Source: Plantago ovata (Eukaryota; Streptophyta; Magnoliopsida; Lamiales; Plantaginaceae). Taken from it: a stretch of DNA of 64,000 bases. The position numbers and the translations under genes were made by a program. The stretch covers positions 107,445,982-107,509,981 of the forward strand of contig CM051457.1 of the NCBI GenBank assembly GCA_028274465.1, in the 5' to 3' direction. The first letter of the stretch is position 1; each line of letters starts with the position of its first letter. This document shows positions 11,957 to 22,439 of the stretch, in pieces. The notes beneath the pieces were generated by a model. The model was not told the origin of the DNA. It saw only the letters and a list, made by a program, of their open reading frames with translations, and made no database searches.

Positions 11957-12696
11957 GTAGTTTGAGTGCCAAAAGTTGCATGGGTTTCTAGTAAGTTCTT
12001 AATGATCAATAGAGAGTTGTAAACGTGTCTATTTTACATAGTTGGGATTAGACGACGACGAAGCTAAAGTTAGTGGTGTTGGTGATAGTGGCAATTGGAG
12101 ATGGTGGAGTATCGTCTGTCAGTTTGTACTCGCATGCAAATGACTTGATCACTTTTGACTATGTGTTGAGTTAGAGGGTAGGTAGTAGTTTAGCATAGGG
12201 CATGGGTCGAAATCAAATCCCATTCCTTCTAAAAAGTTCATCAACTTTGCAACACTTGGAAGCAAATTCTTGGGCGCGGCAGTATATATGCATATGCACT
12301 CACAATATTTTTATTCTACTTTCATTTTCCTTCTAATCGTTCCGTGTACAAACTTCTCAAAATCCCTTCGTGTTCATATTTGTAAATGCTTTTGTAGAAC
12401 GCGTTATTTTAAATTAGAGTAGTAGAAAGTTTGTTTATTTTTTTAAAGGGTTAAATTATTTATTGCACAATAGCCAACCTCGAATATACAATTATATATA
12501 AATTATATATAAGAGTGCACAAGTGATATATACATTCAACAACAAAAATGACACAATATTCAAAACCATAACAAAATATTATGCACTAATCCATACCCCA
12601 AAGTGAACGAATCAAATCAAGCAGATCGTGAGCAACTCGCGCGAGAAAGCTCGGCTCGAGTTCGAGCTCGGTCAACACATCGGATTTAACCGCGGA

Positions 12697-12716
12697 TGAA
12701 ACTCAATTGAGTTTCA
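12697..12716. repeat. 20-bp perfect palindrome beside a short direct duplication
   Basis: TGAAACTCAATTGAGTTTCA is a perfect inverted repeat. Its right arm begins a roughly 35-bp segment (GAGTTTCAC..GGATGAGGTATACCTCTT) that is repeated about 59 bp further on (from about 12770). The rest of 11957-13085 is non-coding as far as I can tell. It includes the upstream region of the GRP gene and short open frames without recognisable content. Confidence 0.6.
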
Positions 12717-13085
12717 CCACGGATGAGGTATACCTCTTCAATTGGATATGGTGGGTCCGTGGGTGCTTTGAGTTTCACTCCGGATGAGGTATACCTCTTG
12801 AATCATGTTTTTTTAGTCATCACCAACCCGACATGCACGGCCGGCTATTATGGCTCCGCGAGCTCTCTTGAGAATGTTGTGCCACATGAAGTCAGCAATG
12901 TTATTCTTCTTCGTAGGGTGGATCCTTGTGATCATGCTTTTCTTTTCGCCTACTTTATGTTGCCAGGAACAAAGAGAATACCATTGTTCCGAAATTAATT
13001 CAAATTGATTAATACGTTCGAGAAGAAGCACTGATTTCTTTATCATTGAGTTCAAACAACCACAAGAAATGCTCATGAAATCCTA

Positions 13086-13625
<540 letters not shown>

Positions 13626-14436
13626 ATGGGGTTTTTGCAAAGACCTCCCTGATCACTTTTTCAGAACAAATCAGCTCATAGTTGGGAGAATCATAATCAT
13701 CAAGACAGATTTATTACTTAGAGAAATTGATGTTTGTCTTTTAGTCTTATCCGTACAACCGTAATTGGGTTACAGTAGTATCAGGATCTGAGTCTGCCCT
13801 GATATTCGAGTGATCATTCTGTGCTTCCAAATATGAATTGAGCATTTCATGGCGAAGACAAGTGATAACTAGATCTTAAATCAAGAATTAACAGAGCAGC
13901 TGGTTGTTGAAGGAGGGCTCACTTGGAGATTCTGCTGTAAGTTTTAGTACTGTTAAGATTTCCAAAGACGTCATTACGGATTTAAACCAAGCTCCACACA
14001 ATAACACATGGATCTTTATACTATCATCCGAGAGTGTTGAGCAAAGAACATACATATAATAGTCAAGATGTCCATTTTATGCAGCAACAAACCTTTTCTG
14101 GTTCTATTCCTCTCAGTAACTGGCTGAGCTCTGTTACATATGCAGCAAAGATTCATAAACCACATAGAGTTGTACTTATTGCCAACCTAGTGTAATTGCA
14201 TTTTAGAGAGATAATCAAACAAAAAGGTTCAATGTCCAAATTGTTGTAGGTAAAAAATAAATAAATCCCATTAACAACATGAAGAATATAGCAAAACCGT
14301 TTCTTGCTTAGTGAACGCATTGGTGCATTTAGCTTCTCCTTCCCACACTTGGTTTAAAGTAATCTCAAACCCGCATTTCTTTCCTTTACTACAAAAACTC
14401 CCCTTCCCTTTGCAGTAACAACTAACAAGTGTTTGG

Positions 14437-14790
14437 TTATAGAGGCAAGTCAGCCGACATCCACACGCCGTCGATGCTGCAATTCGCACTGTCACGCGAA
14501 AACGGAACACACAGGAAGCCGATTTTCCAACCGGATCGTCGCGATACCACATCATCATCATGGGTCTGAATTGTACTCTCATCGGCCACGCGGCAGGTGT
14601 TGGCGACACAGAGGTTTTTCTGATGGCTGCGATTACAAAACTCCACATCTTGTCTTGGGAGATAAACAAAACAAGGGCAGCCTGGGATTTTCCAAGTTGT
14701 GGTAGGTTTTGATTTATTGGTCAATCCCTTGCAAGCCCAAGGGTTGGTTGATTCGCCATTGATGAGCCGAGTGTAATGTGTAGGACAGAT
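14437..14790 (-). other. Unassigned Cys-rich open frame
   Basis: A minus-strand frame is open for more than 110 codons, with many Cys (CPCFVYLPRQDVEFC, then LCVANTC). Its first Met is internal (about 14724), and the open frame extends further 5' without a good start. An overlapping frame (14271-14669) is also Cys-rich near its end (CKGKGSFCSKGKKC). I do not recognise a family. It could be a gene fragment with a frameshift between the two frames, or chance. The rest of 13630-14930 shows nothing else I can support. Confidence 0.2.
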
Positions 14791-14935
14791 TTGTCTGATT
14801 TTGGGAGTGGGTCACTGCCACTGGGATATTAATCTCATTCATCATTCAAACTACCCCACTCAAAACTTGACTCGACTCGACTCACCTTGTTAAGGTGGTT
14901 CGAATATACATATTTTAAACCATGCGGTGTTATAT

Positions 14936-15055
14936 TTTTTTTATATATAAACATCATTTATTGATATCACTAGATTGATGTTAAGTCAATTACAACTAAA
15001 TCTATCAGTAGAAGATCCCTCTATGTAGACTAAATTATTCCCATGCCACAAATGT
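14936..15055 (-). mobile_element. Possible 3' tail of another LINE fragment
   Basis: Read on the minus strand, this ends in AATAAATGATGTTTATATAT followed by an A-run, a pattern common at 3' ends of plant LINE copies. It lies just beyond the A-tail of the larger LINE and shows no coding sequence. The assignment is weak. Confidence 0.25.
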
Positions 15056-15164
15056 AAGTTTGTAATTTGTAAGTACAACAAGCTTGGTCAAATTCGTACT
15101 CCAATAAAAAATTGTGGGTTCGTTTTCTTCCATTTTCTTATAGCTAGACTTCGTCGTCTCCACG

Positions 15165-16444
15165 TTTTTTTTAAGGAAACATATTATTGCTAATGATAAA
15201 TTACAAAGTACCCGTGTCTATCTCACGAACAGACCGGTAGGAAGTATTGTTGAGATCTGAATCCAACAGATCCCTTAGCCAGCTAGGGCATACATATTGA
15301 TCATAAATATCCGGTGACAGCATAGAAAGAAATTCTTAGTTATTACATATATTAAGATCAACTATAGAACTTTGAAAAATAGTTGAGCTCCGACTTCTTC
15401 TTATTTTTTGGTTTCCATTTTTTGGTAGTTTATCTGCTACATTGTTTCCTTCCCGATAGGTAAAATTTGTTTCCACCTTCCTTCCTTCCATCATTTCTTC
15501 AATGTCCCGGATTAAAGTTTTGTGCTGCCATGCTGCTTGACTCACCCTGTTTAGACATTTAAAGGCATACTGTGAGTCAGTTTGTATTATAATATTGGGA
15601 AGATTAAGCGCAGAACATAGAATCAAACCAACTTTTATTGCTAAAAGTTCAGCCATATTATTAGTTGCCTTTCCAATGGAGGCCGAGAGTGCTAGTATTA
15701 GTTGTCTTTGGCTGTTTCAAATGACACATCCTATTCCTGCATTGCCGTTGTCCAGTTGTATTGAACCATCAGTGTTTAAACATGCATAATTGTGTGGTGG
15801 TTTCTTCCAAGCACAAGGAATTTTGATACTTACCGAGGTCGTTCCTTGTACTTTACCTGCTAGAAACGTGTCTGTGGAGACCTTATGAAGTTCTTTCCTC
15901 AGAAAATTACAAGAGATCGGTTTTTGTGCAAATAGAAAAGCATTCCTTGCATTCCAGATAATCCAGAGGCAGTTAAGTAAAACTAACTGAGTTGGATTAT
16001 TTGTGTTTTCCTGGAAAACAAGAGACATAGTGGAGTGTTGCAAGTGTGCAGGAAAGACAACTTTCCTAGGATCTGTAAAACCTGTACAATTAAGGAACAA
16101 ATGTTCCAAGCTTTCTGTTTCCTGATTGCATATGGAGCAAATTGGACTGTTAATGATATGTTGTTTATAAAGTCTTTGGGTTGTAGGCAGTCTATCATAT
16201 ATAGCTGTCCAGAGGAAGAATTTAATTCTTGGAAAAAGGTTGAGTTTCCATAGTTTATTCCAAGGAAGATGGGAAAGAGAAGGTTTAGTTATCATGTTAT
16301 AAGCACTCTTTATAGTAAACATTCCCGTATTACTTTTATTCCATATCATATTATCTTGTTGATTGCCTTGGGGTGGTGGCCAAGCCAGAACCTCTTCTAC
16401 TAGATCTTGAGGTAGCACTTGTTGTAATTTGTTGATGTTCCAAC
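15165..16444 (-). pseudogene. LINE-1 piece 1: zf-RVT and RNase H, 3' end
   Basis: The upstream part (to 15717) has the zinc-binding RT-associated domain: LPWNKLWKLNLFPRIKFFLW, then CSICNQETESLEHLFLNC with its Cys/Cys/His/Cys set. It runs into an RNase H start (LNTDGSIQLDNGNAGIGCVI). The rest of the RNase H domain (AELLAIKVGLILC, QTDSQYAFKCLN, YREGNNVADKL) continues in a shifted frame at 15336-15656, so the piece is disabled. The 3' UTR and A-tail follow to 15165. Confidence 0.88.
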
Positions 16445-17656
16445 TGTAACAAATAAAATTGCACAAATGAAATTTATTGATTTTTAAATATTTAGATTTA
16501 CAATCTCTACGAATCCTTTGATTCGACTCTTCAAGAAATATCTAGAACTTGACTTTTGAGAAGTTGAGCGACTTTGATGCTTCGGTCTTCTCTTGGCGTC
16601 GACTTGGAAATTTGAATTTGTTGACTCAAGGGCCTTCGCAACTTGTTCTTGAGACGACGTTTTGACTTGCTTGAAGCAGTTGACGCTTGTTAACTTCTTG
16701 GATTTGTTGATTCAAGGGCCTTCGCAGCTTGTTCTTGAATCTCCACTTGAAGTTGGCGGCGATCGCTTGTTAACTTCTTGTTCACTTGATGGATGTCGTT
16801 GACTTCGTCTTGAGCTTCTTGATTTGTGTATGTCTCTATCTTCTTCAAGGGCTTTGTGCTTGATCTTGATTTGGATGGAGGATTTGACTTGAGTGTGTTG
16901 GTTAGAGGGCCTTCGCAACTTGATCTCTAACTTCACAGGGGTTTGACTTGAACTACGTCAATGCAAGGGCTTGTGCTTGATCTTGGATTGAACGAGTCTT
17001 GAGTTTGATCTTCGCGAACGAACAGGTCGCAGAGACTTGATCTTGAATCTGGAATGTTTGTTGCTTTGATCTTCGAGCGAGTGCCTCCACGAGCTTTTGC
17101 GTTGGAGTTCGATCTTCTGTTTTTGCTGCAAGTGTCTTCGCGACTTGTTCTTGGAGCTGCGTTCGTCTTCTTGAAGAACTGGAGCTGTTATTGCTTGAAA
17201 AGATGTCTTTGATCTTCTTGGCTTGTTGTGGAATTCTTCACTTCTGTTTGAGCTCTGGCTTCTGCTTCTGAATTGTGATTTTTTTTTGTGGAGAATGAGC
17301 TCCTTATATAGGTGAGGAAAAAAAAGAAGGATCAATTCTGATTGGTCGATACAGATTTGATCTTATCTGCATTTATTTCTAGCAATTAATTAATAATTGC
17401 ATCAACTTTATGACATGTCACTATTTGATTGGGCATGAATAGCTCATCTTTTCCACATAATTATTTCATGAGAAATAATATTAAATGGATTTAAAAGCTC
17501 TAGAATTTTACATGGCACAATTTGATAGGCCAAAAATAGACATTTTAAAATCAACTAAAAATCTATAATAATTAGAATTTAATTTAGTAAAATTCCAATT
17601 ATACATAGAAAATTTAATTTAGTAATTTTATTAGACACAAAATTTATGTGTCTACA
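16445..17656 (-). repeat. 3' LTR of the gag-only gypsy element
   Basis: In sense (minus) it starts TGTAGACACATAAATTTTG and ends TTTTATTTGTTACA. A TATA box, TATATAAG, lies at 17303-17310 (minus), just before a T-rich leader. The GAGGGGCATT purine tract abuts its outer edge at 17657. Confidence 0.92.
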
Positions 17657-18186
17657 AATGCCCCTCGCGACTTATTTGCGAATGGCATCGATGAGATGCG
17701 TTTTGAATGGCATCGAAGATATGCGTTTTGAGCAAGTAAGTTGCGATTTTTTTTTTTAACCGGATCCTTTAAATTGTGCTCGTACACAAGGTGGCCTAAA
17801 ATGAATGATTTAGTTTAAACTCAACTCAACTCATGTCAAAGATGAAGAACTTACTAGCTGGATGAGCATAATTAATCATCATTTGTTGGGTTTTTCCTTA
17901 ATCACCGACCCAAGCATTTTGTCATGGCGCATATGCACGCACATGCCTTTTTGTTTTGACAGTGACAGTGACCTGGTCTATGTAGACCTCTTCCATCTAA
18001 TTATAGCTCATGTCACCTTTTCCAATTGAGACTCTGCAACCTTTCTGTGTTTATTCCGGAAACAGAGCACGCGGAAGATCTTTGGACCCAACTCGAACTC
18101 GATTCCGATTTCGATCTAACCGTCATTGCTTGTGACCTTTGGATTTCGACTTCTAATTGAACTTGAAACTCTCGAATATGAACGCC

Positions 18187-18512
18187 TATATAAGGGGGTT
18201 CAATTCATTCATCTATCTCCACACACACCATCGAAGAGTAAAGTAGAGAAGCTAGAGATTTCTACTACTTTGGTTCTTGTCGGCCGCTTTAGGTTTGATG
18301 CTATGTTTCTTGCTCCTTTCTCCTTTCTTTTTGTTTACAACCTTTTGTCTTTCTTCTTTACTATCTGCAAATCAGTCCTTTTTTTTTTGTTTCCTTTGCC
18401 ACTATTTTGCAAATAAGGACTTATATTTATTTGTCTCTTCGATTTGCTTCTTTTCTTCTTCTCTTTTCCTCTATTTTGCTTTGTCTCTTATTTATTTTTT
18501 CATTCTTTGCAG
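18187..18512 (+). promoter_or_regulatory. Plus-strand promoter/intron-like segment inside the gag-only element
   Basis: On the strand opposite to gag there is a TATA-like TATATAAG (18187-18194). A CT/CA-rich leader follows with CACACACACCATCG. Next comes a possible donor (TTTAG|GTTTGA near 18293), a very pyrimidine-rich stretch and a good acceptor TTTGCAG (to about 18512). This resembles promoter-exon-intron-exon architecture, perhaps a captured host fragment. No recognisable protein follows. The same stretch includes the pol-less interior from 17657. Confidence 0.35.
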
Positions 18513-18576
18513 AATTGAGACGCAAGGAATTGCGCATTAACTTTCGAAGATTCAAGCTGGTTCGTGGATCAAATTT

Positions 18577-18734
18577 GAAGACTCGGGCAACTTCCACGTT
18601 GTCCATCAACTTTGAAGACACGAACAACTTCCACGTTGTCCATCAACTTTGAAGACTCGGGCAACTTCCACGTTGTCCATCAACCTTGAAGACTCGGGCA
18701 ATTTCCACATTGTCCATCAACTTTGAAGACTCGC
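18577..18734. repeat. 37-bp tandem repeat
   Basis: About 4.2 copies of a 37-bp unit beginning GAAGACTCGGGCAACTTCCA, with only a few differences among copies. It directly follows the plus-strand promoter/intron-like segment. Confidence 0.9.
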
Positions 18735-19099
18735 TCCCCGAGTTTTAGACTTTCATTGAAGACGGTGTTTTCACGTTGATGTCCGCCTTGATGGCGTTTC
18801 TCTTGCCCCCAATGCTAGTGTAGCCGTAAGACTTTCGCTCTTGCACACCATCACTCGTATAGTCGTGCAGAAGCCATAGCCTTTTGTGGAGTGATGCCGA
18901 TACGCGATGCTCTTTGCAATTTCACATCAACAACGCTCCTTTTAAGTGTTTTGACTGAACTTAGAAGATTTCTAATCTGCCTACGTACCTATAAGGATCA
19001 AGTCATCACGTAGTTCAAGGATGACATTCACACTTTATACTCATGTGAGCAAGGAGTCACATGCAGTTTATGCCCGTGCATAAAGGAGCGTTGGCTTGA

Positions 19100-19830
19100 A
19101 GATATGTTGAAAGTTTATGCTCGTGTCAAGGAGTTTTGACTTCGACTTGTAGACAGTTTTTGCTCGTATCAAGGAGCTTTGACGTCGGCTTGTAGACAGT
19201 TTGCACTCGTGTCAAGGAGCTTTGACTTCGACTTGTAGACAGTTTTGCTCGTGTCAAGGAGCTTTGATTTGGACTTGTAGACAGTTTTCCCTCATGTCAA
19301 GGAATTTTGATTTCGACTTGGAGATAGTTTATGCTCGTATCAAGGAGCCTTGCATTTTGAACTTCGTAACATTTTATGCTCGTGTTGAGGAGCAGTGGTG
19401 ACAGTTTATGCTCGTATCGAGGAGCGATGCAGACATTTTATTTTCATGTCAAAGAGAAGTGCAGACAGTTTATTCTCGTATCAAGGAGAATAGGTGACAT
19501 TTTATGCTCGTGTCGAGGAGCAATGTAGACATTTTATTCTCTTATCAAGGAGAAGCGCAGACAGTTTATTCTCGTATCAAGGAGAAATGTAGACAGATTA
19601 TTCTCGTGTCAAGGAGAATAGGTGACAGTTTATGCTCGTGCTAAGGAGCAATAATGACAGTTTATGCTCGTATCGAGGAGCGTTGTAGACAGTTTATTCT
19701 CGTATCAAGGAGAAGTGCAGACCAAATTAATTTGAAGGTCGTAGATAGTTTAAGCTCATATCCAGGAGCAACCTTGTGGAGATTTCATTTGAAGGATGTA
19801 GATAGTTTAGGCTCATATCCGGGAGCAAGC
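19100..19830 (-). repeat. Hairpin tandem array in the gag-only element
   Basis: About 20 units, 42-43 bp apart at first (GCTC at 19119, 19162, 19247) and about 31-33 bp apart later. Each has a 4-bp stem around an 8-nt loop (plus-strand GTRTCAAG). Stems alternate between GCTC/GAGC and TCTC/GAGA, with an ACTC/GAGT form just before (about 19040). The first stem pair therefore changes on both sides together in most units. The array occupies the position where pol would lie, between gag and the 3' LTR. Confidence 0.8.
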
Positions 19831-19973
19831 TCACAGAGACGTGATAAGATGATTCTTCATCTTTATCGGTTTCTTCATCGTCATGACTTTGGCTTTGGCT
19901 ATCGCTTCCTTCATGACTTTGACTTTCGCTTTCAGCATCAACGTGGTCTTCATCTTCGCTTTCATAGCTATCT

Positions 19974-20828
19974 TCATGTATTTGACCAGAATCCATGCGC
20001 ACGAGTTGCAAGTTCTTCAAATGATTTTGGATTGATGCCTTGAAGAATGTAAGAAAGGCTCCAATTCATTCCTTGGATGCACATTTCAATAGCCGTGGTT
20101 TCCGAGATTTGGTCTTTGCAGTTGAGGCTCAGGTTCCTCCATCGATTTATGTAGTCAATAACATGCTCCTCTTCATATTGTTTTGTACCTGTGAGTTCGA
20201 ACATGTTAGTTGTCCTTCGGGTGCTGTAGAAGCGATTGAGAAACTCCTTCTGCAGCTGGTCCCAACTATCAATGGAGTTTGCCCCCAAGTCTGTGTACCA
20301 GTCGAACGCGTTGTCCTTGAGTGAGCGGACGAATTGCTTGACAAGTTGATCGCCATGAGTTCCAGCACTATTGCAGGTTTCGACAAAGTGAGCTATGTGT
20401 TGCCTTGGATTTCCGTGACCATCGATTTGCTGGAATTTTGAAGGTTGATAACCATGTGGCATTTGCAAAGCTCCAATTCTCTGTGTGTATGGCTTGGCAT
20501 AGCTCGTCGATGAAGCTTTCTTGTCAATGTTCTCTTTGATGGTTTGGATGATGAATTCCCCCACTTCACTGGTTGGGATCTTATCATCCGTAGGATTTTG
20601 CGAATTGTCAACAGTGGACTTGGAGCTCTTCAGTTGTGCAACAAGAAGTTCAGAACATTCTTCATATCCTCGATGATTCTTCTCAATTGCATCACTTGTG
20701 CCAGTATCGCCACCTTTGCTTAAAAGCATGTCCAACTTGGCATCTCGATCTTCATAGATTTTCATGAGCGATAACATGCTACTTGTTAAGTTAGCAATTT
20801 GCTCTTCTATTAAAGTTGTTTTCACCAT
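19974..20828 (-). CDS. Retrotransposon Gag of the gag-only element
   Basis: A 284-aa open frame starting MVKTTLIEEQIANLTSSML. The N-terminal half is coiled-coil-like, with heptad leucines. The central part has the Retrotrans_gag hallmark wording: IDGHGNPRQHIAHFVETC, then VRSLKDNAFDWYTDL and FLNRFYSTRRT. The domain forms the capsid-like shell of gypsy elements. It starts about 80 bp after the PBS, as expected for the first gene. A downstream frame rich in Glu/Asp/Ser/His (19727-20020) may be a remnant of the Gag C-terminal part. No zinc knuckle or pol follows. Confidence 0.85.
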   Translation of the reverse strand: MVKTTLIEEQIANLTSSMLSLMKIYEDRDAKLDMLLSKGGDTGTSDAIEKNHRGYEECSELLVAQLKSSKSTVDNSQNPTDDKIPTSEVGEFIIQTIKENIDKKASSTSYAKPYTQRIGALQMPHGYQPSKFQQIDGHGNPRQHIAHFVETCNSAGTHGDQLVKQFVRSLKDNAFDWYTDLGANSIDSWDQLQKEFLNRFYSTRRTTNMFELTGTKQYEEEHVIDYINRWRNLSLNCKDQISETTAIEMCIQGMNWSLSYILQGINPKSFEELATRAHGFWSNT

Positions 20829-20887
20829 GATGGCTGCTGTAGAAGTTTGATGCTTCTTGAAGGAAATAGATGAGAGGTAGAGATTGT

Positions 20888-20904
20888 CCCACTAGGCGTG
20901 CCAC
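20888..20904 (-). promoter_or_regulatory. Primer binding site of the gag-only element
   Basis: In sense orientation the LTR end is followed by a short spacer and TGGCACGCCTAGTGGGAC. I recall a similar sequence from plant gypsy elements. I cannot name the tRNA with certainty. Confidence 0.6.
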
Positions 20905-20909
20905 AAATT

Positions 20910-22129
20910 TGTAACAAATAAAATTGCACAAATGAAATTTATTGATTTTAAATATTTAGATTTACAATCTCTACGAATCCTCTGATTCGACTCTTCAAGA
21001 AATATCTAGAACTTGACTTTTGAGAAGTTGAGCGACTTGGATGCTTCGGTCTTCTCTTGGCGTCGACTTGGAAGTTTGGATTTGTTGACTCAAGGGCCTT
21101 CGCAGCTTGTTCTTGAGACGACGCTTTGACTTTGCTTGAAGTTGGCAGTTGACGCTTGTTAACTTCTTGGATTTGTCGATTCAAGGGCCTTCGCAGCTTT
21201 TTCTTGAATCTCCACTTGAAGTTGGCGGCGATCGCTTGTTAACTTCTTGTTCACTTGATGGATGTCGTTGACTTCGTCTTGAGCTTCTTGATTTGTGAAT
21301 GTCTCTATCTTTTTCAAGGGCTTTGTGCTTGATCTTGATTTGGATGGAGGATTTGACTTGAGTGTGTTGGTTAGAGGGCCTTCGCAACTTGATCTCTAAC
21401 TTCACAGGGGTTTGACTTGAACGGCGTCAATGCAAGGGCTTGTGCTTGATCTTGGATTGAACGTCAGGTCTTGAGTTTGATCTTCGCGAACGAACAGGTC
21501 GCAGAGACTTGATCTTGAATCTGAAATGTTTGTTGCTTTGATCTTCGAGCGAGTGCCTCCACGAGCTTTTGCGTTGGAGTTCGATCTTATGTTGTTGCTG
21601 CAAGTGTCTTCGCAACTTGTTCTTGGAGTTGCCTTCGTCTTCTTGAAGAACTGGAGCTGTTATTGCTTGAAAAGATGTCTTTGATCTTCTTGGCTTGTTG
21701 TGGAATTCTTCACTTCTGTTTGAGCTCTGGCTTCTGCTTCTGAATTGTGATTTTTTTTTTGTGGAGAATGAGCTCCTTATATAGGTGAGGAAAAAAGAGA
21801 AGGATCAATTCTGATTGGTCGATACAGATTTGATCTTATCTGCATTTATTTCTAGTAATTACTTAATAATTGCATCAACTTTATGACATGGCACCATTTG
21901 ATTGGGCATGAATAGCTCATCTTTTCCACATAATTATTTCATGAGAAATAATATTAAATGAATTTAAAAGCTCTAGAATTTTACATGACACAATTTGATA
22001 GGCCAGAAATAGACATTTTAAAATCAACTAAAAATCTATAATAATTAGAATTTAATTTAGTAAAATTCCAATTATACATAGAAAATTTAATTTGGTAATT
22101 TTATTAGACACAAAATTTATGTGTCTACA
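20910..22129 (-). repeat. 5' LTR of the gag-only gypsy element
   Basis: A direct repeat of 16445-17656 with the same ends and a TATATAAG box at 21776-21783 (minus). It carries substitutions and short indels relative to the other copy. It abuts the LINE-1 sequence at the CCAAG target copy. Confidence 0.92.
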
Positions 22130-22439
22130 CCAAGTTCCATTTATTATATAGTCAGACACCCTTTCTTCTTTATTGAAATTAAGGACATCGTCTTCTAATT
22201 TTTTATTATTTAACCATCTATGTGTCCAAAAATTTGTTGAGGTTCCTGACCTTAATTCCCAAGTGATTCCTTCTTTAAGAATGTCCCTATGTTTCAATAA
22301 AGTTTTCCAGAGCCAGCTGTGAGAAGTTTTTAGATCAGCTTCAAAGAAAGAAGTGTTAGGGTAGTATTTATTTTTAAGAACTTGTTCCCAAAGGTTATTT
22401 TCCTTCTTAAGAAGTTTCCAAGCCAATTTAAGTTGAAAA
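22130..22439 (-). pseudogene. LINE-1 piece 2: linker between RT and zf-RVT
   Basis: The minus strand encodes KLAWKLLKKENNLWEQVLKN, then SHSWLWKTLLKHRDILKEG and FWTHRWLNNKK, the conserved linker of plant L1 polyproteins (W..LL..P.SLW / W.W..LL / W.D.W). Reading ends at NGTW and resumes in piece 1 beyond the gypsy insertion. Confidence 0.88.

Larger units (their letters stand above)
16445..22129 (-). mobile_element. Gag-only Ty3/gypsy-type LTR element (TR-GAG-like) inserted in LINE-1
   Basis: Two 1.2 kb LTRs (16445-17656 and 20910-22129) flank a 3.25 kb interior that encodes a retrotransposon Gag but no protease, RT or integrase. The target duplication is CCAAC/CCAAG (16440-16444 and 22130-22134, one mismatch), and the LINE reading frame resumes cleanly across it. 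Sense is minus: the PBS is at about 20888-20904 and the purine tract at 17657-17670. The place of pol is taken by tandem repeats and a plus-strand gene-like segment. This matches the non-autonomous class named TR-GAG. The LTRs differ by a few percent (visual), so it is older than element A. It looks whole for its type. Confidence 0.9.

Noticed and set aside
12723-13076. Overlapping open frames on both strands near 12.7-13.1 kb
   Set aside because: No recognisable domain, they overlap the short duplicated segment and have no splice or promoter context. I could not extend the OPR homology into them.
16712-17335. Lys/Ser/Arg-rich minus frames in the gypsy LTR
   Set aside because: They occur in both LTRs (also 21181-21615), cross R/U5 and lack gene features. 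They follow from the repeated CTTGA/CTTCG words.
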